34,366 bases of DNA from the NCBI GenBank assembly GCA_039812685.1, contig JBDIBB010000035.1, positions 1 to 34,366 of the forward strand, written 5' to 3'. Under the pieces are notes generated by a model. The model searched no databases and was not told where the DNA came from. It saw only the letters and a list, made by a program, of their open reading frames with translations. This DNA is from JBDIBB01 sp039812685. Lineage in GTDB: Bacteria; Acidobacteriota; Vicinamibacteria; Vicinamibacterales; JAFNAJ01. A program made the translations under genes and the position numbers. Shown here piece by piece: positions 15,847 through 27,254 of the stretch. Numbering within the stretch: the first letter of the stretch is position 1; the number at the start of each line of letters is the position of its first letter.

Positions 15847-17946
15847 CTACGCCTCCTCCTCGGCCTCCTCGCCCTTCTCGGCCTTCGAGGCGGCGATGAT
15901 CTTCGCCTGCAGGTGCGCCGGCACCTCCTCGTAGTGCGAATACTCCATCTGGTACGAGCCGCGTCCGCCGGTGGCGGAGGTGAGCTGCTGCTCGTAGGTG
16001 AGCATCTCGGCCATCGGCACCTGCGCGCGGATGACGGTCATCGCGCCGCGGCTGTCCATGCCCGCGATCCGGCCGCGCCGGCTGTTGAGGTCGCCCATCA
16101 GATCGCCCGCGAACTCCGACGGCGCGTACACCTCGACCGACATCACCGGCTCGAGGATCGTCGGCCTGGCGCGCGTCATCGCGTCGCGGAACGCCAGCCG
16201 GCCCGCCATCTTGAACGACAGTTCGTTGCTGTCGACGGCGTGATAGGAGCCGTCGTAGACCGTCGCCTTGAAGTCGACCATCGGATAGCCGGCGAGATAG
16301 CCGCGCAGCCGCGCCTCCTGGATGCCCTTCTCCACGGCCGGCACGAACTGGCGCGGAATGGCGCCCCCGAAGATGTCGTCCTCGAAGGCGAAGTCGGCGC
16401 CGCGCGGCAGCGGCTCCACGCGGATCTTGCAGTCGCCGAACTGGCCGTGGCCACCCGTCTGCTTCTTGTGGCGGCCGTGCGCCTCGGTGCTCGCCGTGAT
16501 CGTCTCGCGGTAGGCGATCCGGGGCAGCTTCAGGTTCACGTCCACGCCGAAGCGCCGCTTGAGCTTCGCGACCGTCACCTCGATGTGCAGCTGACCCTGC
16601 CCCGAGAGCAGCAGTTCCTTGGTCTGCGGATCGCGGCCGTAGCGGATCGTCGGATCCTCCTCCATCAGGCGCGCGAGCGAGATGCTGATCTTGTCCTCGT
16701 CGCCGCGGCTCCTGGGCTCGATGGCATAGGCGAGCAGCGGCTCGGCGAAGGCAATCGGCGGGAACGTCACGGTCGCGTTCCTGTCGGCCAGCACGTCGTT
16801 GGTGAGCGTGTCCTTCAGCTTGGCGACGGCGCCGATGTCGCCCGCCTTCAGTTCGGCGACCGGCGTCTGCTGCTTGCCCTGCAGCACCAGCAGGTTGCCG
16901 AGCCGTTCCTGCACGTCCTTGGTCGCGTTGTGGATCATCGAGTCGGACTTCAACGTGCCGCTCACCACGCGGAACATGGTGATGCGCCCGGCGAAGGCGT
17001 CGGCGACCGTCTTCCAGACGAACGCGGCGCAGGGCGCGGCGTCGTCGGCCGCCACGGCGAGGGGTTCGCCCGAGTCCCTCGCGATGGCGGGAAACGGCCG
17101 GTCGGCCGGTGAGGGCAGGTAGGCCAGGATGGCGTCGAGCAGTGGCTGGACGCCGACGTTCAGGCTGCCGGAGGCGGGCAGCAGCGGAAACACCCTGCCG
17201 GCGAGCGTCGCCTTGCGCAGACCGGCGACGAGGTCGTCCTGCGAGAGCGTGCCCTGCTCGAAGTACTTCTCCATGAGCGAGTCGTCGGCCTCGGCCACCA
17301 CCTCGACCAGCGCGTCGCGCGCCGCCTGCGCCTCGGCGGCGTGCGCGGCCGGCACCTCGCCGGTGGCGAACTTCCCGGAGCCGTCGGCCTGATAGGTGCA
17401 GGCCGTCATGGTGACGAGGTCGATCACGCCGGCGAAGTCCTTCTCCTCGCCGAGCGGCAGCGCGACCGGCACGACGGCGCGGCCGAACGCGCCGCGCAGC
17501 GATTCCAGCGAGCGCTCGAGGCTGGCGCGCTCGCGGTCGACGCGGTTGAGGACGACGATCCGCGCGATCCCGCCTTCCGCGGCGATCTCCCACACCTTCT
17601 CGGTCTGCACCTCGACACCCGACACCGCGTCGACGACCACCAGGGCGGCATCGGCCACGCGGAGCGCCGCGCGCGTGTCGCTCAGGAAGTTGGCGAAGCC
17701 CGGCGTGTCGATGACGTTGATCTTCGTCCTGTTCCACTCGAGGAAGGCGGGCGCCGACCCGAGCGTGTGCCTGCGCGCGACCTCCTCCTCGTCGAAGTCG
17801 GTCACCGTCGTCCCGTCGTCCACGCGCCCGAGGCGGTTGACGGTGCCGCCATCGAAGAGCATGGCCGAGACCAGCTGGGTCTTGCCGGAACCGCCGTGAC
17901 CGACGACGGCGACGTTGCGGATCGAGGCCGCATCGTAGACCTTCAT
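15847..17946 (-). CDS. EF-G-like translational GTPase (EF-G2 type)
   Basis: The 699-residue product has the layout of elongation factor G: a GTPase domain, domain II, and domains III-V. The P-loop is GHGGSGKT (residues 16-23), the G3 box DTPG is at 80-83 and the G4 box is NRVD (134-137) instead of NKxD. The later segment HKKQTGGHGQFGDCKI is typical of the EF-G-like/EF-G2 group that coexists with canonical EF-G. The C-terminus is an acidic AEKGEEAEEEA tail. Canonical fusA usually sits just before tuf, outside this window, so this is probably the paralogue. Its exact role (translocation, recycling or a stress function) cannot be read here. GGAGG lies eight bases before the ATG. Confidence 0.9.
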   Translation of the reverse strand: MKVYDAASIRNVAVVGHGGSGKTQLVSAMLFDGGTVNRLGRVDDGTTVTDFDEEEVARRHTLGSAPAFLEWNRTKINVIDTPGFANFLSDTRAALRVADAALVVVDAVSGVEVQTEKVWEIAAEGGIARIVVLNRVDRERASLERSLESLRGAFGRAVVPVALPLGEEKDFAGVIDLVTMTACTYQADGSGKFATGEVPAAHAAEAQAARDALVEVVAEADDSLMEKYFEQGTLSQDDLVAGLRKATLAGRVFPLLPASGSLNVGVQPLLDAILAYLPSPADRPFPAIARDSGEPLAVAADDAAPCAAFVWKTVADAFAGRITMFRVVSGTLKSDSMIHNATKDVQERLGNLLVLQGKQQTPVAELKAGDIGAVAKLKDTLTNDVLADRNATVTFPPIAFAEPLLAYAIEPRSRGDEDKISISLARLMEEDPTIRYGRDPQTKELLLSGQGQLHIEVTVAKLKRRFGVDVNLKLPRIAYRETITASTEAHGRHKKQTGGHGQFGDCKIRVEPLPRGADFAFEDDIFGGAIPRQFVPAVEKGIQEARLRGYLAGYPMVDFKATVYDGSYHAVDSNELSFKMAGRLAFRDAMTRARPTILEPVMSVEVYAPSEFAGDLMGDLNSRRGRIAGMDSRGAMTVIRAQVPMAEMLTYEQQLTSATGGRGSYQMEYSHYEEVPAHLQAKIIAASKAEKGEEAEEEA

Positions 17947-18001
17947 AGACGATACCCTCCGCGCCGGCCGGGGCCGGGCGTCCTGTATGGAACCGGCGTG
18001 T

Positions 18002-18021
18002 CACGCCCGACGCCGGGCGTG
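18002..18021. other. Short GC hairpin between permease operon and EF-G-like gene
   Basis: CACGCCCG (18002-18009) and CGGGCGTG (18014-18021) can form an 8-bp stem with a 4-base loop. It lies after the stop of the 18175-19443 gene and before the EF-G-like gene on the minus strand. It could end the upstream transcript or lie in the leader of the next. No T-run follows, so assignment is weak. Nothing else is seen in the 228-base gap apart from the ribosome binding site. Confidence 0.35.
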
Positions 18022-18174
18022 GGGAACACGGGCGCGCTGGCGGCCACGCGCCCGGAATTCGCAATCGTACTCGCCCGGGCGGAGGGTGACAAGCGCGGGG
18101 CGGAACGAGTGACCGCCACGGTCGGTCGCGGCAGGCGGCCAACGCCGGCCGGGTGATCCGGCCTGACGGCGTCG

Positions 18175-19443
<1,269 letters not shown>

Positions 19444-19445
19444 GG

Positions 19446-20672
19446 CTACTCCCGCCGGAGGGCCTCGATCGGGTCGAGGTTCGCCGCGCGCACCGCAGGG
19501 TAGAGGCCGAAGAACAGCCCCACCAGCGCGGTCATCGTGATGCCGAGGAAGACCGACCATGGCTGGATGGCCGCCGGCAGCGGGCTCAGGGCCGCGACCG
19601 CCGCGGCCACCCCGAAGCCCAGGGCCGTGCCCATCACGCCGCCTACCGTCGAGAGCGTGGTCGACTCGGTGAGCACCTGGTACACGATGTCGCGCCTGCG
19701 CGCGCCGAGCGCCTTGCGCAGGCCGATCTCGCGGGTGCGCTCGCTCACCACCATCAGCATGATGTTCATGATGACGATGCCGCCCACCACGAGCGACAGC
19801 GACACGATGCCGATGAGCACGGCGAAGGCGCCTTGCGAGAACTGGCGCCACAGGTCCATGAGCGTGTCCGACGTGTAGAGCCCGAAGTTGTCGTCGTCGT
19901 TCGGCTTCAGCCGCCGATCGATCCGCATGGCCAGCCGCGCCTGCTCCATCGCTTCGTCGAGCCGCGTGGGATCGACGGGTTTGACGGTGAGTTCCAGCGA
20001 GCGTCGGGTCCCGAAGAGCTGGAGCGCCTGGCCGAGCGGGATCAGCACGAAGTCGTCCTGCGAGTTGCCGAACAGGGAACCCTTCGCTTCGTTGACGCCC
20101 ACCACCCGGAAATGCCGTCCGCCGACGTTGATCCGCTGGTCCGTGGCGCTGCGTCCCTTGAAGAGCTTCTGCGCGGTTTCCGGGCCGATGTAGGCCACCG
20201 GTCGCTTGCGTTCGATCTCCAGCCGGGTGGGCAGCCGGCCCGTCACCGGCACGTAGTCGCTGAACTGATCGTACTCGGTCGAGACGCCGCGAACCCGCAC
20301 CGTCTCGAGCGTCTCGTCGCGCCAGGAGACGTTGGCGCGGCCGCTCATCTCGGCGAGCACCGCGGCGATCACCGGGTCGGCCCGGCGCACGACCTGGGCT
20401 TCCGCGAGCGTGATGACCGGGTTGCGCCGCTGGGCCTCCTCCTCCTGCTCCTGATCCGTGACCACACCGACGCGGTCGATGCGGAACGTGCCGATTCCCA
20501 CCTCGGACACCAGGGCGTCCGAGACGTAGCCGTTCATCCCCTGGATGAGCGAGACCACCGCGATGATCGAGGTGACGGCGACGATGTTGCCGAGCACCAT
20601 CATGAAGGAGCGCAGCTTGTTCGCCCAGATGGACGAGAGCGCGAGCCAGACCGCCTCGACCAGCTGCGTCAT
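19446..20672 (-). CDS. MacB-like ABC transporter permease (first of pair)
   Basis: The 408-residue product starts MTQLVEAVWLALSSIWANKL with an N-terminal helix (SFMMVLGNIVAVTSIIAVVS). A periplasmic MacB_PCD domain follows, then the three FtsX helices, with MVVSERTREIGLRKALGARR after the first of them and the end LDPIEALRRE. It is similar in plan to the next gene but clearly divergent in sequence, so this is an old duplication. The gap to the adaptor stop is seven bases, so the genes are one operon. No nucleotide-binding domain is present. Confidence 0.9.
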   Translation of the reverse strand: MTQLVEAVWLALSSIWANKLRSFMMVLGNIVAVTSIIAVVSLIQGMNGYVSDALVSEVGIGTFRIDRVGVVTDQEQEEEAQRRNPVITLAEAQVVRRADPVIAAVLAEMSGRANVSWRDETLETVRVRGVSTEYDQFSDYVPVTGRLPTRLEIERKRPVAYIGPETAQKLFKGRSATDQRINVGGRHFRVVGVNEAKGSLFGNSQDDFVLIPLGQALQLFGTRRSLELTVKPVDPTRLDEAMEQARLAMRIDRRLKPNDDDNFGLYTSDTLMDLWRQFSQGAFAVLIGIVSLSLVVGGIVIMNIMLMVVSERTREIGLRKALGARRRDIVYQVLTESTTLSTVGGVMGTALGFGVAAAVAALSPLPAAIQPWSVFLGITMTALVGLFFGLYPAVRAANLDPIEALRRE

Positions 20673-20679
20673 GGCCGGG

Positions 20680-22017
20680 TCATTTCCTGCCTGGATCCTG
20701 GACGCGCACCTTGTCGCCGTCCTGCAGATCGCGGACGGAGTTGAACGGGCCCGTGATCACCTTGTCGCCGTCGGCCAGCCCGGAGAGCAGCTCGAAGTAC
20801 CTGTCGCCGGCGATCCCCGTCTTGACGGGCGTGAACACCGCCAGCCCGTCCCTGACGACGAACACCCCTTCGAGTTCCTTGCGCTTCTGTCCGGCCGGCA
20901 GCTCCTGCGCCACGGCCGGGGTCTCCACGCTCCGGCCCCGGCGCCGGTGTTCGGACTGCGGGGCGCGCACGATCTCGCCTTTCTCGTCGAGCACCATCTC
21001 GCGCACCACCATGGCCTGGATCGGCACGGCGACGGCCTGCTGTCGCGTGGCCGTGGTGATTTCGGCCGTGCAGGTGAACCCGGGCCGCACCTCGGGGATC
21101 TGCGAGTCGAGCGTCACCACCACCTTGAAATTCGTGGCCTGCGTGCCGGTCTGCCCGGTGGACTGGATGGGGCTGTTGCCGATCTCGGTGACCTTGCCGG
21201 TGAACTCCCTGTCGGGAATGGCGTCGATGGTCACCTTCGCAGCCTGGCCGATCCGCACGAAGGGGACGTCGGTCTCGTCGACCTCCACTTCGGCTTCGAT
21301 CACCGACATGTCCGCGATGGTCATCAGCACGGTGCCGGCGTTGTTCATCGTCCCGATCACGACCGTCTCGCCCTGCTCGATGTTCCGGCGCGTCACGATG
21401 CCGTCGATGGGCGACTCGATGCGCACCTTGCTCAGGTCGTAGCGGGCGCTCGAGAGCACGGCCTGCTGCTCGCGAATCCGGGCCTGCTGCGTGGCGATCT
21501 GCTGCTGCGCGTTGACGAGTTCCTTCTCCCGCAGCTGTGCCTCGGTCTCGGCCCGGTCGAGCGCTTCCTTCGTGGCGAGCTGTTCGGCCCACAGGCCGCG
21601 CTGGCGCTTGAGGTTCTCCTGGGCGAGCCGCAGGTTGGTCTTCGCGGTCTCGATCGACGTGTGGAACTGATCGAGCTGCGCCCGGCTGGCGGCCAGGCCG
21701 GCCTCGCCGCGCCGGTAGTTGCTCTCCAGGTTGCGGGGATCGATCTGGAGCAGGAACTGGCCCCGCGTCACCGTCTCGCCCTCGTTGACCGCCAGTTCGG
21801 TCACGCGCCCCATGGTGTCGGCGCTGATGTTCACCGACCGCTTCGGCTGGATCTTGCCCGACGCCGACACGACCGCCTCGAGATCGCGCTTCTTGACGGC
21901 CTCGACGGCGACTTCCTTGCCGTCGGCCCGCTTGAAGTAGAGGTTCGCGAACACCAGTGCGGCGCCGACCGCCGCGACCGAGAGGCCGATCAGAATCTTC
22001 CTGCCCGACGACGTCAT
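20680..22017 (-). CDS. Periplasmic adaptor (HlyD/MacA-type membrane fusion protein)
   Basis: The 445-residue product has an N-terminal membrane anchor (ILIGLSVAAVGAALVFANLYF, about 8-28) and a first lipoyl half (MGRVTELAVNEGETVTRGQF). A long alpha-hairpin at about 96-205, rich in Ala/Gln/Glu/Leu heptads, is followed by the second lipoyl half (SPIDGIVTRRNIEQGETVV) and beta-barrel and membrane-proximal domains. Such proteins link an inner-membrane ABC or RND pump to an outer-membrane channel. An Arg-rich insertion (SEHRRRGR) lies near residue 355. The ATG overlaps the Yip1 gene stop (ATGA), and two permeases follow directly, which suggests a MacA-like role. Confidence 0.92.
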   Translation of the reverse strand: MTSSGRKILIGLSVAAVGAALVFANLYFKRADGKEVAVEAVKKRDLEAVVSASGKIQPKRSVNISADTMGRVTELAVNEGETVTRGQFLLQIDPRNLESNYRRGEAGLAASRAQLDQFHTSIETAKTNLRLAQENLKRQRGLWAEQLATKEALDRAETEAQLREKELVNAQQQIATQQARIREQQAVLSSARYDLSKVRIESPIDGIVTRRNIEQGETVVIGTMNNAGTVLMTIADMSVIEAEVEVDETDVPFVRIGQAAKVTIDAIPDREFTGKVTEIGNSPIQSTGQTGTQATNFKVVVTLDSQIPEVRPGFTCTAEITTATRQQAVAVPIQAMVVREMVLDEKGEIVRAPQSEHRRRGRSVETPAVAQELPAGQKRKELEGVFVVRDGLAVFTPVKTGIAGDRYFELLSGLADGDKVITGPFNSVRDLQDGDKVRVQDPGRK

Positions 22018-22742
22018 GAGCCTCCCAGCGCAGCCTTCACGGCGGCGATGCCCAGTGCGATGACCACGTAGGCCGCGGCCAGCGAGATGAAGATCGGCGT
22101 CGACCTGCGGCGATACAGCACCGCCAGCCCGATCGCGGTGAGCGTGAGCGACCAGAGCACGAACAGGTCGATGGCGCCGAGAACGTTCGCCAGGAAGCTG
22201 CCCTCGGCGAGCATCGGCAGGAACACCCCGAGGCTGGTCGCGCTGCTGAGCGATTCCCGGACGTAGTTGAGCGGCGTCACGAACACCGCCTGCAGCAGGC
22301 TCACCACGCTCGTGTGCGCGAGCACCGCGAACACCTGCCTGAAGCTGGCGTGACCGCCCAGCGCCCCGGAAAACACACCGAAGAGCACGGCGGCGAAGAC
22401 CACCGTGATCACCGGTGACGCCACGAGAATCGCGACGGCGCTGATGGCGGCGGTGTACTTCATCCGTCCCTTCAACTGCTCGTACATCGCATCGTCGACC
22501 GTCTGGCCGAAGCCCTCGATCTGGGTCACCTGCTGGTCGAGCGAAGCCTGCTGGCCGATCGGCGTCGACAGGAAGACGTAATTGGCGGCCGCCAGCACCA
22601 GCAGGCTGATGGCCAGGACCCCGAACCACTTCGGGTAGGCGGCGACGTTGGCGAAGGTCGCAGACGGCGACGTGATGACGCCCAGCATGCGGGCGGGCAG
22701 TGACAACGGCGCGACGGACTGGGCGGGTTCGGCGTCGGTCAT
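22014..22742 (-). CDS. Yip1-domain integral membrane protein
   Basis: The 242-residue product has about five hydrophobic segments after a cytoplasmic start: near residues 44-61 (FGVLAISLLVLAAANYVF), 100-125, 140-160, 185-205 and 215-237. The arrangement fits the Yip1/YIP1-like family (PF04893), common in Acidobacteriota as a companion of transporter operons. Its biochemical role is not known. The start MTDAEPAQSV is the first ATG with sensible composition. The longer open frame upstream overlaps the divergent gene. Its stop overlaps the adaptor start, so it is probably the first gene of the efflux operon. Confidence 0.8.
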   Translation of the reverse strand: MTDAEPAQSVAPLSLPARMLGVITSPSATFANVAAYPKWFGVLAISLLVLAAANYVFLSTPIGQQASLDQQVTQIEGFGQTVDDAMYEQLKGRMKYTAAISAVAILVASPVITVVFAAVLFGVFSGALGGHASFRQVFAVLAHTSVVSLLQAVFVTPLNYVRESLSSATSLGVFLPMLAEGSFLANVLGAIDLFVLWSLTLTAIGLAVLYRRRSTPIFISLAAAYVVIALGIAAVKAALGGS

Positions 22743-22883
22743 GGCGTGCCTGGGGGAAGGGGACGACCTCTGGGGGAACGGGGAGCGAGGCCGGCGGGCC
22801 CGTCCGGATTTTAGCTCATGCGATATACGAGGATGGGTCACAGCCGGTTCGGACCGCCGGTGGTTGCGATACGCTGTCGGGGC
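22743..22883. promoter_or_regulatory. Divergent intergenic region with AT-rich patch
   Basis: These 141 bases separate the minus-strand efflux operon from the plus-strand outer-membrane gene, so promoters for both are expected. The only AT-rich stretch in the neighbourhood is around 22807-22833. On the minus strand it offers TAAAAT (22813-22808) as a -10 candidate, and on the plus strand GATATA. No good -35 boxes are seen at 17 bases. This is position-based inference. Confidence 0.3.
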
Positions 22884-23903
22884 ATGGGCCGTGTCTTCCT
22901 CTCGATCGTGGCCGCCCAGATCCTCGTGGCAACGGCAGCTCCCCGGCTGCAAGCCCAGCCTCATGAAGCGGTTGGCGCACGAGCCCTGGGCATGGCCGGC
23001 GCATTCACCGCCGTGGCCGACGACGCCTCGGCCGTCTACTGGAACCCGGCCGGGCAGGTCACCGGCGATTACCTCAGCGTCGTCCTCGAGCGTCACGCTC
23101 ATGAATCGAGCGGCGGCGTCGATGATCGGGGTGCGGCTGGCGTGCGCGGTCGCAGCACGTTGGTCGCGATGACGGTGCCCGTGATCGGCATCGGCTATTA
23201 CAGGATCGCCGACGACAGGATCGGACCCGCGCCAGCCACGGGCGTGGCTGGCGGTGGCCAAGGCGCCCGGCGTGCGGCGGAGAGCCTCGGGCTCGATCAG
23301 GTCGTCGTGACACTGACCCAGACGGTGCGGGAGCGCCTGCACGTCGGGGTGGCCGTGAAGGCGGTGACTGGGCGCGCGTTCCGCGGCGAGGCGCCGCTGG
23401 GCGATGGCGAGCCCCGGGCCGGGGCGGCCCTCGACCGTCTCTCGGCGCGGCGGGGTGCGGCCGATACAACCGTCGATGCCGACCTGGGGGTGATGCTCGA
23501 CGGAGGCCGCTGGCGCGTCGGGTTCTCGGCGAGGAACCTTCGCGAGCCGGTCATCGCGACAGCGCCGGCCGGTGACGGCCTCCGACTCGCGCGCGCCGCC
23601 CGCCTGGGGGTGGCGGCGCTGCCGACTCGCCGGCTGACGCTGGCGGTGGACGCCGACCTCACCACCGCCCATCGGGTCGACGGGCGCTGGCGGGCTCTGG
23701 CGGCGGGAGTCGAGTACTGGTCGGCCAGTCGCCGGTACGCCGCGCGTGGCGGCCTGCGGCTGCAGACGGCAGGCGAGGCGCGGCCCGCGGGCACGATGGG
23801 CGCCAGCGCGGTGGTGTGGAAGCTGCTCAGCGCCGATGTCCAGGCGGCCTTCGGCGCGCATCGCCGGTGGGAGTGGAGCCTGGGTGCCCGCCTCGCGCTG
23901 TGA
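22884..23903 (+). CDS. Predicted outer-membrane beta-barrel protein (FadL/PorV/TraF_2-like)
   Basis: The 339-residue product starts with a signal peptide (MGRVFLSIVAAQILVATAAP, likely cut after RLQA). The mature part begins with GARALGMAGAFTAVADDASA followed by VYWNPAG, the hallmark of FadL/PorV-related barrels and the TraF_2 family. The rest alternates short strands such as LTLAVDADLT, WRALAAGVEYW and ARGGLRLQTAG, and ends in WSLGARLAL, a C-terminal strand consistent with BAM-dependent insertion. The frame is open 66 bases further upstream, but the signal peptide decides the start. Substrate or partner is unknown. It is single and divergent from the efflux operon. Confidence 0.75.
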   Translation: MGRVFLSIVAAQILVATAAPRLQAQPHEAVGARALGMAGAFTAVADDASAVYWNPAGQVTGDYLSVVLERHAHESSGGVDDRGAAGVRGRSTLVAMTVPVIGIGYYRIADDRIGPAPATGVAGGGQGARRAAESLGLDQVVVTLTQTVRERLHVGVAVKAVTGRAFRGEAPLGDGEPRAGAALDRLSARRGAADTTVDADLGVMLDGGRWRVGFSARNLREPVIATAPAGDGLRLARAARLGVAALPTRRLTLAVDADLTTAHRVDGRWRALAAGVEYWSASRRYAARGGLRLQTAGEARPAGTMGASAVVWKLLSADVQAAFGAHRRWEWSLGARLAL

Positions 23904-24095
23904 GGCGCGGCGAACCGGGCGGGCCTGGCGCACGGCTCTGACCGGCCGCCTCCACCCGCGTCGCACGCCAGGTTCACGGGATCGGGACCGTCGAGCCGCT
24001 CCCGGCAGGGGGCTGGCCGACGGGCCGGGTTCCCGACGGGAGCAATCGCGAGACAGCGGGCTCGCTCACAGCAGGGAAGGCGCACCGGACTCCCC

Positions 24096-25889
24096 ATGGC
24101 CGTTCGCATCGGCGAGCTTCTCCTGAAGGAGAAGCGCATCACCCCCCAGCAACTCCAGGAGGCCTTGAACTACCAGCGGGCCAACGGGGGCAAGCTCGGC
24201 CTGAACCTCATCAAGCTCGGCTTCGTGAAGGACGACGAGCTGACGGCGCTGCTCAGCAAGCAGTACGGCGTGCCGTCGATCAACCTCACGCAGTTCGAGA
24301 TCGATCCCGCCGTCCTCAAGCTCATTCCGGCCGACACCGCGCAGAAGTACCAGGTCCTGCCCATCAACCGGGCGGGCGCGACGCTGACCATCGCGATGAC
24401 GGATCCGACGAACGTGTTCGCCATGGACGACATCAAGTTCATGACGGGCTACAACGTCGAGCCGGTCGTCGCCTCGGAGGCGTCGGTGGCCGGGGCGATC
24501 GCGCGTTACTACGGCGGTGGTACCGCGACGGGCAACGGGTCGGGCACGGCGCCGGCGCGGCCCGCGGTCAACCCCGCACTCGCCAAGCCGGCCGTCTCGA
24601 CCATCGATGCCACCAAGGCGCTGGCCGAGACGACGCTGGCCGGCCTCGACACCGAGGTGGAGGTGCTCGAGGACATCGAGGAGCTCGACGCGGCGACGCT
24701 CGAGCGCCAGGGGGGCGAGGCGCCCGTCATCCGCATGGTGAACCTGGTGCTCATGTCGGCCATCCAGAAGGGCGCCAGCGACATCCACATCGAACCCTAC
24801 GAGCGCGAGTTCCGGATCCGGTTCCGCATCGACGGCATCCTCTACAACATCAACTCGCCGCCCATGAAGTTCCGCGACGCGATCACCTCGCGCGTGAAGA
24901 TCATGGCCAAGCTCGACATCGCCGAGAAGCGCCTGCCGCAGGACGGCCGGATCAAGCTGCGCTTCAACGACAACGGGCAGAGCAAGGAGATCGATTTCCG
25001 CGTGTCGTCGCTGCCAACGCTCTTCGGCGAGAAGATCGTGCTGCGCCTGCTCGACCGGACGAAGCTCATGCTCGACATGACGAAGCTGGGGTTCGAGCCG
25101 CAGTCGCTGGCGAAGTTCGAGACCGCCATCTCCAAGCCCTGGGGCATGGTGCTGGTGACCGGGCCGACGGGCAGCGGCAAGACCAACACGCTCTACTCGG
25201 CCATCTCGCGGATCAACACGCCCGAGACCAACATCATGACCGCCGAGGACCCGGTGGAGTTCAACCTGCTCGGGGTGAACCAGGTCCACGTGCGCGACAG
25301 CATCGGGCTGAACTTCGCCGCCGCCCTCCGCTCCTTCCTCCGGCAGGACCCCAACATCATCCTGGTGGGCGAGATTCGTGATTTCGAGACGGCGGAGATC
25401 GCCGTGAAGGCGGCGCTCACCGGGCACCTCGTGCTCTCGACGCTGCACACCAACGACGCGCCCTCCACCATCAGCCGCCTGATGAACATGGGCATCGAGC
25501 CGTTTCTGGTGGCGAGTTCGGTGAACCTGATCTGCGCCCAGCGTCTGGTGCGCCGCGTCTGTGCGCACTGCAAGAAGCCCCATCCCGTGCCGCCCCAGGC
25601 GCTGATCGACATCGGCATGCCGCCCGAGGAGGCCGCCACGGTGGTCCCCATGCACGGGCAGGGCTGCGAGAAGTGCAACGGCACCGGCTACAAGGGTCGC
25701 GTCGGTCTCTACGAGGTGATGGAGATGACCGACGAGTTGCGCGAGCAGGTGCTGACCGGCGCCTCGGCTCTCGACCTGCGCCGCAAGGCGCTCGAGGAGG
25801 GCATGATCTCGCTGCGGCGCAGCGGCCTGTCCAAGATCGCCGAAGGCGTGACCACGCTCGAAGAGGTGGTCCGCGAAACCATGAAGTGA
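24096..25889 (+). CDS. pilB: Type IV pilus extension ATPase PilB
   Basis: PilB is the cytoplasmic hexameric ATPase that powers pilin polymerization through PilC. The 597-residue product has an N-terminal MshEN domain (MAVRIGELLLKEKRITPQQL, cyclic-di-GMP-binding-like in related proteins). A Pro/Ala/Thr linker follows near 150-185, then the secretion ATPase core with Walker A GPTGSGKT (356-363), Walker B IILVGEIRD (421-429) and the His box. A zinc tetracysteine is formed by C489/C492 and C524/C527, a feature of PilB/GspE rather than PilT. It is the first gene of the pilus locus, 192 bases after the outer-membrane gene. Nothing else was seen in that gap. Confidence 0.96.
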   Translation: MAVRIGELLLKEKRITPQQLQEALNYQRANGGKLGLNLIKLGFVKDDELTALLSKQYGVPSINLTQFEIDPAVLKLIPADTAQKYQVLPINRAGATLTIAMTDPTNVFAMDDIKFMTGYNVEPVVASEASVAGAIARYYGGGTATGNGSGTAPARPAVNPALAKPAVSTIDATKALAETTLAGLDTEVEVLEDIEELDAATLERQGGEAPVIRMVNLVLMSAIQKGASDIHIEPYEREFRIRFRIDGILYNINSPPMKFRDAITSRVKIMAKLDIAEKRLPQDGRIKLRFNDNGQSKEIDFRVSSLPTLFGEKIVLRLLDRTKLMLDMTKLGFEPQSLAKFETAISKPWGMVLVTGPTGSGKTNTLYSAISRINTPETNIMTAEDPVEFNLLGVNQVHVRDSIGLNFAAALRSFLRQDPNIILVGEIRDFETAEIAVKAALTGHLVLSTLHTNDAPSTISRLMNMGIEPFLVASSVNLICAQRLVRRVCAHCKKPHPVPPQALIDIGMPPEEAATVVPMHGQGCEKCNGTGYKGRVGLYEVMEMTDELREQVLTGASALDLRRKALEEGMISLRRSGLSKIAEGVTTLEEVVRETMK

Positions 25890-25926
25890 GCCCGCCGCGC
25901 CCGCCCGGCCGCGCCTCCCGTTTCCC

Positions 25927-25950
25927 CGGCGTCAACCGCGGTTGACGCCG
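25927..25950. repeat. 24-bp perfect palindrome between pilB and pilT
   Basis: CGGCGTCAACCG is followed directly by its own reverse complement CGGTTGACGCCG, giving a perfect dyad with no spacer, 38 bases after the pilB stop. With a small loop, RNA could form a 10-bp stem, but a gap-free palindrome is also typical of dimeric regulator sites (core GTCAACCGCGGTTGAC). No T-run follows. It is the only conspicuous element in the 222-base pilB-pilT gap. Confidence 0.7.
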
Positions 25951-26111
25951 GCGGCCGTCCGCCGCCATCCCGATCACGATTCCGCAATCCACCGACAGGA
26001 CCGGTATCGGCCACGCCTGACTCAGCTTTTTCCGGCGGGCGTCGATTGTGTGTGGGGACGCCTCCGGCCGCCGCCCGACGGTGGGCCTGGCGCTTGCAGA
26101 CCGGACCTGTC

Positions 26112-27233
<1,122 letters not shown>

Positions 27234-27254
27234 CCGGTTCCACGGGAGCAGACG

